6,531 bases of DNA from CAYXRS01 sp964636485 (lineage in GTDB: Bacteria > Gemmatimonadota > Gemmatimonadetes > Gemmatimonadales > Gemmatimonadaceae), in contig CAZWSO010000138.1 of NCBI GenBank assembly GCA_964636485.1, positions 1-6,531 of the forward strand, written 5' to 3'. The stretch's first letter is position 1, and each line of letters opens with the position of its first letter. The position numbers and the translations under genes are program-made. Of this stretch, positions 1 through 4,673 are shown piece by piece. A model generated the notes under the pieces. That model was not told where the DNA came from and ran no database searches. It saw nothing but the letters and a program-made list of their open reading frames with translations.

Positions 1-515
1 CACATCTCCAGTACTGGAGTTTTGCGCCGACCGATCCCCCGGTGGACCGGCGGCCTTGTGGGCGAAATCACGAGGATCTCACCTCACATCATGATCGGCT
101 GTGCGCGCCAATTCCGACGCTCACGACCGACTTCGTTCAACGAGTTGTCAAACTCACACAGCCACCGCGCAAGAATCGCGGCTGCCGCTGCATCTTATCG
201 CACTGACGATTCGCCGGCAGCTTTGTTACGCGAGATGCGCGCGATCGGCGAGCCGGACCGCTGCTGCCGGTAACCGCGAACCGAGAGATTCTGGAGGTAA
301 AGCCGCCATCGCCGGAGAGCGTGCGGTGCTGGTGTGACGGCAAGTTGGCGGGAGCGGCGACGCGCTGGCTTCCGTTCGTCTGACGGATTCTCGAGGCCGA
401 CTGTTCTTCCTGGTAGCGTTGTCGTCGGGTCGACGCCACTCGGGACACCCCCGCATCGTATATATCGTTGCGCGAATATAGGAACCTGGAAATTGTCACG
501 CAATAGTCCACCTCG
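1..515. other. Upstream region without a recognisable gene
   Basis: I find no convincing gene here. Open frames exist on both strands (for example plus 22-273 and minus 137-553), but their translations are rich in Arg, Ser and Ala, lack any family motif I recognise, and overlap one another as expected for random GC-rich sequence. Structures seen are a perfect 14-bp palindrome at 6-19, an isolated AT-rich pocket around 459-480 (TATATAT, then GAATATA), and a weak sigma70-like promoter candidate from 493. A purine-rich SD-like stretch, ggaggt at about 292-297, is not followed by a usable ORF. The region is most likely intergenic or regulatory DNA, though the end of a gene lying mostly to the left of the window cannot be excluded for the first ~270 bases, where one plus frame is open from the window edge to 273. 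Confidence 0.5.
6..19. repeat. Perfect 14-bp palindrome, possible operator
   Basis: CTCCAGTACTGGAG reads identically on both strands with no mismatch and no spacer. A dyad of this size in non-coding DNA is typical of a binding site for a dimeric regulator. The regulated gene would lie to the left or be the distant gene at 560. There is no run of T immediately after it long enough for an intrinsic terminator (only TTTT at 20-23, partly overlapping), although a short terminator for a leftward-lying gene is possible. I saw no second copy in the window. Confidence 0.35.
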
Positions 516-522
516 ATGAAAT
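493..522 (+). promoter_or_regulatory. Weak sigma70-like promoter candidate
   Basis: TTGTCA at 493-498 matches the -35 consensus at five of six positions, and TGAAAT at 517-522, 18 bases later, matches the -10 consensus at four of six. It lies 37 bases upstream of the GTG start of the flavoprotein gene, in the most AT-rich neighbourhood of the region. The -10 element overlaps the start of the short leader ORF at 516, so the two interpretations compete. This is inference from consensus matching only. Confidence 0.2.
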
Positions 523-563
523 CCAACATCAGGCGCCCGCCACCCGACCGCAATCAGTCGTGA
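516..563 (+). CDS. Possible 15-residue leader ORF coupled to the flavoprotein gene
   Basis: An ATG at 516 opens a frame encoding MKSNIRRPPPDRNQS and stopping at TGA 561-563. The stop overlaps the GTG start of the next gene in a GTGA arrangement, a geometry typical of translational coupling. The downstream gene has no Shine-Dalgarno sequence of its own, so re-initiation after this mini-ORF would be a way to start it. The peptide contains an R-R-P-P-P stretch; a proline run can slow ribosomes. Against it, there is no clear ribosome binding site before ATG 516, and a 16-codon ORF can arise by chance. Low confidence. Confidence 0.2.
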   Translation: MKSNIRRPPPDRNQS

Positions 564-1894
564 GCGAGCCGCACATCGTCGTCATCGGCGGCGGCTTCGC
601 CGGCATCTCCGCCACGCATCACCTGCTCGCCGGAGGCGCTGCCGTCACCCTTATAGATGGCGCGCGAACGCTTGGCGGCAGAGCGCGCAGCGACACACTG
701 GACGGCACCGTCATCGACACCGGCGCACAGCTCATCGCGTCATCATTCGCTCACACGTTGCGCCTCATCGACCAGTCTGCAGCACGCGTGCCGCTCGGTC
801 TCTGGCGCACCGCCGGTCGTGACATGATCGTTAGCGGAGGCGACCGGGTTGAAATTCAATTCGGCTCCATCCGCAGTTTGCTCGCTTTCCGTGGTCTCTC
901 CGCCATGGAGAAGCTGCGGCTCGGCCGGCACCTCCTGCCGATGCTCACACGACATCGCATGCATCTGAAGGCCATGGTCGAGCGCCTCCCGATCTCCCTC
1001 GACAACGAGAGCGCGGCAGGGTTCATCTCCTCCCATGTCGGCCCGCACGCCGCGGAGCTGCTGGCGGATACGGCCGCCAACTCCTTCTACGCGGCCGGGG
1101 GCGAGGAGACGAGTCTCGGCTTCCTCCTCACCCTCGGACGCTATGCCAGCGATTCTGACATGCTCGCGCCACGGCAGGGGTGGTCGGCGCTGTTGGGTGG
1201 TTCGGTCGCGACCGCCGAGGTAGTACTCGAAGCAAGGATCACGCGCCTCACGATGGAACGCACGCACGTGATCGCGATGGCAGCCGATGGACGGGAATGG
1301 CGCGCCGACGCGGTTGTGCTGGCGACCGACGCCCGATCCGCGGGCGAGCTTCTCGCCGGCGCCGGCGTCCTCGCGCCGGGCCTGATCGAGTGGCTCGCCA
1401 CGGTGCCGATTCGGAGGACGCTCACGCTCGCGCTCGCCGTGAACGTGCCCCTCGAACGGAAGCGGTTTGGCATCTTCCGCGCGCGCCGCGAGGCAAGGGT
1501 CGTTAGCGCCTGCGCGGCCCACGGTGCGAAGTTGCCGAACCCCGCGCACGATTCCGACGTGGCGCTCGCCTGGCCCACCCCGGAGTTCGCGCCGCGTCTG
1601 GTAGAGGCCACGTCGGCTGAGGTGGTGGAAGCGATGCTACCCGAGATCGAGCTGCTGCTTCCAACGGTGCGCGGCCGGATCACCCACGCCAGAGTCTACC
1701 GTTTTCGCGAGGGGACACCACTGCCGCATCCGGGGTTCGCTGCGGACCGGACGCGTGTGCGGATGCTGGCCGAAGCGCTGCCACCGAGGATCGCGCTCGC
1801 TGGCGACTACCTTTCGGCGCCGCTCATTGAGGGCGCAGTGCTCACTGGAGAGAGAGCGGCGCAGCGCATCCGCTCGAATCTGACGAGGGCGTGA
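560..1894 (+). CDS. FAD-dependent oxidoreductase, amine oxidase/protoporphyrinogen oxidase superfamily
   Basis: Predicted 444-residue flavoprotein, cytoplasmic or loosely membrane-associated, with no signal peptide. The N-terminus carries a Rossmann dinucleotide-binding motif, GGGFAG at residues 10-15, with an acidic residue D33 closing the second strand (VTLID). GGRARS at 39-44 is the second FAD-contact motif of this superfamily. The C-terminus has the matching FAD-binding end: AGDY at 414-417, EGAV at 424-427 and GERAA at 430-434. These bracket a substrate domain of the amine oxidase/protoporphyrinogen oxidase/phytoene and hydroxysqualene desaturase type. Length suits the group, but the substrate cannot be assigned. 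The start is a GTG with no visible Shine-Dalgarno; it is favoured because it places the Rossmann motif at the usual distance from the N-terminus. It is followed after 97 bp by tdh on the same strand, so co-transcription is possible. Alternatives include a HemY-like oxidase, an HpnE-like enzyme or a true amine oxidase. Confidence 0.85.
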   Translation: MSEPHIVVIGGGFAGISATHHLLAGGAAVTLIDGARTLGGRARSDTLDGTVIDTGAQLIASSFAHTLRLIDQSAARVPLGLWRTAGRDMIVSGGDRVEIQFGSIRSLLAFRGLSAMEKLRLGRHLLPMLTRHRMHLKAMVERLPISLDNESAAGFISSHVGPHAAELLADTAANSFYAAGGEETSLGFLLTLGRYASDSDMLAPRQGWSALLGGSVATAEVVLEARITRLTMERTHVIAMAADGREWRADAVVLATDARSAGELLAGAGVLAPGLIEWLATVPIRRTLTLALAVNVPLERKRFGIFRARREARVVSACAAHGAKLPNPAHDSDVALAWPTPEFAPRLVEATSAEVVEAMLPEIELLLPTVRGRITHARVYRFREGTPLPHPGFAADRTRVRMLAEALPPRIALAGDYLSAPLIEGAVLTGERAAQRIRSNLTRA

Positions 1895-1975
1895 GGGTCG
1901 CCCCTCACTGGCATCATATTCAACGACATGCGAGGTTTCAGGCCGCGCGGCCGCCTCGGCCGTGCCACCCCCAAC

Positions 1976-1980
1976 AGGAG
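1976..1980 (+). promoter_or_regulatory. Ribosome binding site that decides the tdh start
   Basis: AGGAG lies 11 bases before GTG 1992. It falls inside the longer reading frame that begins at GTG 1962, for which no Shine-Dalgarno is visible. This placement supports initiation at 1992 and a 341-residue product. Confidence 0.6.
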
Positions 1981-1991
1981 CCAAACGCGGC

Positions 1992-3017
1992 GTGAGAGCG
2001 CTGGTGAAGGAGCGGCCGGAACGCGGATTCGTGCTCAAGGACGTGCCGGAGCCGACCATACGCGATGATGAGGTGCTCATCAGGGTGCGCTGCGCAGGTG
2101 TCTGCGGCACCGACGTACACATCTTCGAGTGGGATGACTGGGCGCGCGGCCGTGTGCGGCCTCCTATCGTAGTCGGGCACGAGTTCGCCGGCGACATCGC
2201 GCAGGTCGGGGCACTGGTGACTGACTGGAAGCCGGGTGACCGCGTGACCGCCGAAGGCCACATCGTGGACGGCCGGTCTCTGCTCTGCCGGACCGGGAAT
2301 GCACACGCCTGTCCCTCCACGCGTGTCATCGGTGTCGACCGCGATGGCTGTTTCGCCGAGTTCATCGCCATGCCGGCCACCAATGTCTGGCCGCTGGACG
2401 ACAGCGTTTCGTATGAAATCGGCGCGATCCACGATCCGATGGGCAATGCGTTTCACACAGCGCTCACCGCCGAGATACCCGGCGCGACCGTGCTCATTAC
2501 CGGTTGTGGCCCTATTGGCATCTTTGCCTGCGGCATCTGCCGCGTGGCCGGCGCGTCGCGGATCATCGCCTCTGACGTAAACGAGCGGAGGCTTTCACTC
2601 GCCCGGCACATGGGCGCTCACGACGCTGTACACCCGTCGGGAGTCGAGGAGGCGGTGCGGCGCGCCACCGACGGACTGGGCGTCGACGTCGTACTCGAGA
2701 TGTCCGGCGTCCCATCGGCCATCCACCAGGCTTTCGCCATGGCGCGGCCCGCCGGCCGGGTTCAGATGCTCGGCGTGCCGGCGCGTCCGATGGAGTTTGA
2801 CTTCGCCACCGAGCTGATCTTCAAGGGCGTGACGGTGTACGGAGTCACCGGCCGCCGCATGTACGAGGATTGGCACCTCATGACACGCTTTCTGCGCTCC
2901 GGCAAGTTCGACCCGTCACCGGTGATCACGCATCGCCTCCCGCTCGAGGAATGCGACCACGCCATCGAGGCCATCCGCACTGGAGAGGCCGGGAAGGTCG
3001 TGTTCGAGATAGCCTGA
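1992..3017 (+). CDS. tdh: L-threonine 3-dehydrogenase (zinc-dependent MDR family)
   Basis: Oxidises L-threonine with NAD+ to 2-amino-3-oxobutyrate in the cytoplasm, the first step of threonine breakdown to glycine and acetyl-CoA. With GTG 1992 as start the protein is 341 residues, the same length as the E. coli enzyme, and begins MRALVK as the family does; the open frame reaches back to GTG 1962 but adds ten unlike residues. The catalytic region aligns without gaps to E. coli numbering: CGTDVHIFEW with C38, T40 and H43, then GHEF with H63 and E64 as zinc ligands. The NAD-binding Rossmann motif is GCGPIG at 171-176, with D195 at the end of the next strand fitting NAD preference, and D148-P-M-G-N is the family signature before it. 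Odd: of the four structural-zinc cysteines at 93, 96, 99 and 107, only C99 and C107 remain; positions 93 and 96 are Asp and Ser. The neighbouring kbl, 25 bp downstream, confirms the specific function over a general alcohol or sorbitol dehydrogenase. Confidence 0.93.
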   Translation: MRALVKERPERGFVLKDVPEPTIRDDEVLIRVRCAGVCGTDVHIFEWDDWARGRVRPPIVVGHEFAGDIAQVGALVTDWKPGDRVTAEGHIVDGRSLLCRTGNAHACPSTRVIGVDRDGCFAEFIAMPATNVWPLDDSVSYEIGAIHDPMGNAFHTALTAEIPGATVLITGCGPIGIFACGICRVAGASRIIASDVNERRLSLARHMGAHDAVHPSGVEEAVRRATDGLGVDVVLEMSGVPSAIHQAFAMARPAGRVQMLGVPARPMEFDFATELIFKGVTVYGVTGRRMYEDWHLMTRFLRSGKFDPSPVITHRLPLEECDHAIEAIRTGEAGKVVFEIA

Positions 3018-3042
3018 GTTCACCAGCACACCTGCACGCACG

Positions 3043-4248
3043 ATGGCCATCAATCACGCGTTCGTCACCGCCCTCCAGCACACGATCGAGCAACTTCAGA
3101 CCGAAGGCGTCTACAAGCGGCTCAACTATCTCGACTCCCCGCAAGCGCCGCGAGTCCGGATGGAGGGCCGAGGCGACGTGTTGATTCTCTCCTCGAACAA
3201 CTACCTCGGACTGAGCGATCACCCTGAGGTGATCCGCGCCGGTCACGAAGGGCTGGACCGGTTCGGTGCGGGCACCGCCAGCGTACGCTTCATCTGCGGC
3301 ACTTTCACGGTGCACAGGGAGCTCGAACAGGCGCTGGCGCGGTTCGTTGGTACGGAGTCGTCGCTCACCTACGTTTCGGCCTGGAACGCAAACGAAGGCC
3401 TGACGGCGAACATCGTCGAGGAGGGTGATTTCGTCGTCTCCGACGCACTGAACCACGCGTCGATCATCGACTCGATCCGACTGGCCAAATCCATCACGAA
3501 ATGTACGAGCGCAGTGTACAGGCACGGGGACATGGCCGATCTGCAGGAGAAGCTGGACGGCGCAAGGAGCGCGCGCCGCCGCGTCATCTGGACGGATGGA
3601 ATTTTTTCGATGGAGGGTTCGATCGCCAAGCTCCCCGACATCCTGGAGCTGGCTCGACGCCACGACGCGATCGTGGCGGTGGACGACTCGCACGCGACGG
3701 GGGTCCTTGGCGAGCGCGGAAGGGGAACGGCGGAACACTTTGGCGTGGTTGGCGAAGTGGACATCATCACGTCCACGCTCGGCAAGGCCCTGGGTGGTGC
3801 GGCGGGAGGCTTCGTGGCGGGGCCGGCGCTCCTTGCTGATTACCTCACTCAGCGATCGCGACCCCAGCTGTTCTCGAATGCGCTGCCACCAACCGTCGCA
3901 GCCAGCTCGCTGCAGGCGGTCCGCGTCCTCGAGTCCGACCCCGCGCGCGTCCGGCAGTTGCACGCGAACACGCGCTACTTCCGCTCAGCAATCCGCGAAG
4001 CCGGCTTCAACCCGCTCGAAGGGGAGACGCCCATCGTTCCGATCATCGTCGGCGAGACACCGCTCGCCATCCGCATGAGCGAGCGCCTGCTTGACCACGG
4101 CGTGTTCGTCACCGGTTTCGGCTTCCCCGTCGTGCCTCACGGGCAGGCGCGCGTCCGCTGCCAGCTGTCCTCGGCGCACACGCGTGAGGATCTGGATGAA
4201 GCGGTGGAGGCGTTCAAGAAGGTGGGGAGGGAGCTGAGTGTGGTTTGA
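3043..4248 (+). CDS. kbl: 2-amino-3-ketobutyrate CoA ligase (glycine C-acetyltransferase)
   Basis: PLP-dependent enzyme of the alpha-oxoamine synthase family that cleaves 2-amino-3-oxobutyrate with CoA to give glycine and acetyl-CoA. It is 401 residues long, close to the 398 of E. coli Kbl, and collinear with it. Visible landmarks are SSNNYLGL near residue 50, the ASVRFICGT stretch, SDALNHASIID with H138 (the histidine stacking on PLP), DDSH at 214-217 with D214 and H217, and STLGKALGG with K248 as the Schiff-base lysine. QRSRPQLFSNALPP and VPHGQARVRCQ are also typical. The close paralogue 8-amino-7-oxononanoate synthase (BioF) is the main alternative, but the RFICGT region and the tdh gene 25 bp upstream favour Kbl. 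No strong Shine-Dalgarno precedes ATG 3043, which suggests translation dependent on the upstream gene. Its intermediate is unstable, which makes co-expression with tdh sensible. Confidence 0.94.
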   Translation: MAINHAFVTALQHTIEQLQTEGVYKRLNYLDSPQAPRVRMEGRGDVLILSSNNYLGLSDHPEVIRAGHEGLDRFGAGTASVRFICGTFTVHRELEQALARFVGTESSLTYVSAWNANEGLTANIVEEGDFVVSDALNHASIIDSIRLAKSITKCTSAVYRHGDMADLQEKLDGARSARRRVIWTDGIFSMEGSIAKLPDILELARRHDAIVAVDDSHATGVLGERGRGTAEHFGVVGEVDIITSTLGKALGGAAGGFVAGPALLADYLTQRSRPQLFSNALPPTVAASSLQAVRVLESDPARVRQLHANTRYFRSAIREAGFNPLEGETPIVPIIVGETPLAIRMSERLLDHGVFVTGFGFPVVPHGQARVRCQLSSAHTREDLDEAVEAFKKVGRELSVV

Positions 4249-4262
4249 TGGCCTGCGCGCCG

Positions 4263-4589
4263 TCAGTCCGCCCGGCACGTGACTTCTATGATCAGACGTC
4301 GCCAGCTCGCCACGTCCTGATTCCCCACCTTCTGCACCACGGCACCGCAGCGGCCGCCATCCAGCATCCAGGGACAGAGCCACCGCCCGACGTCGTCGGA
4401 CAGATGGCCGACGACGTCACCGCCACGGGCATGCACCCACACCTGGGGATTGTCGGTTCCGGGCGGATCCGGCACGAGAATGAGCCGGTCACCCGCGTGT
4501 AATCGCTGTACGACCTCCTGCCGCTTGCCGAAAACGGTGCCGTAGACAGGCGTCTTGAATCGCTCGTCGTGGGGAGGGATTTTGGGCAA
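4263..4589 (-). CDS. Small stand-alone HIRAN-domain protein
   Basis: Encodes a 108-residue protein whose length is nearly all one HIRAN-like domain. Recognisable features in order are the first strand with VYGTVFGKRQEVVQRL (15-30), the GDRLILVPDP turn (34-42), DNPQVWVHARGGDVVGHLSD (46-65), where the family has a polar strand followed by G-x-x-x-G-x-L/I-P/S, and a helix VGRWLCPWMLDGG (67-79) before the closing strands. HIRAN domains are known from SNF2-type helicases such as HLTF, where they bind 3' ends of single-stranded DNA; small bacterial HIRAN-only proteins are largely uncharacterised, so a DNA-related role is inference. The start is TTG, preceded by AGAGGA (4601-4596, minus strand) with six bases of spacing. 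Its stop lies 14 bp from the kbl stop in convergent orientation, and no clear terminator separates them. The plus-strand frame over the same DNA is rejected because it shows no family resemblance. Confidence 0.72.
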   Translation of the reverse strand: MPKIPPHDERFKTPVYGTVFGKRQEVVQRLHAGDRLILVPDPPGTDNPQVWVHARGGDVVGHLSDDVGRWLCPWMLDGGRCGAVVQKVGNQDVASWRRLIIEVTCRAD

Positions 4590-4595
4590 GGTGGA

Positions 4596-4601
4596 TCCTC
4601 T
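4596..4601 (-). promoter_or_regulatory. Ribosome binding site supporting the TTG start of the HIRAN gene
   Basis: AGAGGA on the minus strand, six bases before TTG 4589-4587. There is no ATG or GTG at this position, so this site is the main support for a TTG start. It sits in the 84-bp divergent interval (4590-4673) that must also hold the promoters of the HIRAN gene and of the M14 peptidase; I could not pick out convincing -35/-10 pairs for either. Confidence 0.5.
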
Positions 4602-4673
4602 TCGTGCGCGGTGGCAGGATGCAGTGTTGCGGGTTTTATTCCTCGACTACCTCCCGAACCCCACTGCCTCACC

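Noticed and set aside
22..273. Plus-strand open frame of 83 residues in the upstream region
   Set aside because: The TTG start has no Shine-Dalgarno and the translation is low-complexity Arg/Ser/Ala-rich. It could be the tail of a gene from the left, but nothing recognisable supports that.
137..553. Minus-strand open frame of 138 residues in the upstream region
   Set aside because: No family resemblance or supporting ribosome binding site, and it overlaps several other equally weak frames, so it is probably chance.
1941..1962. GC palindromes (GGCCGCGCGGCC and two CGGCCG copies three bases apart) between the flavoprotein gene and tdh, considered as a terminator
   Set aside because: No T run follows and the arms are simple GC alternations common in DNA of this composition; not enough to call a terminator or operator.
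2926..3963. Minus-strand open frame of 345 residues opposite tdh and kbl
   Set aside because: It spans the junction of two confidently identified plus-strand genes, is rich in Arg and Val, and has no recognisable motif.
4245..4502. Plus-strand ORF of 85 residues directly after kbl, overlapping its stop
   Set aside because: The overlap with kbl looks operon-like, but the protein has no family pattern, while the minus strand over the same DNA encodes a recognisable HIRAN domain with a ribosome binding site.
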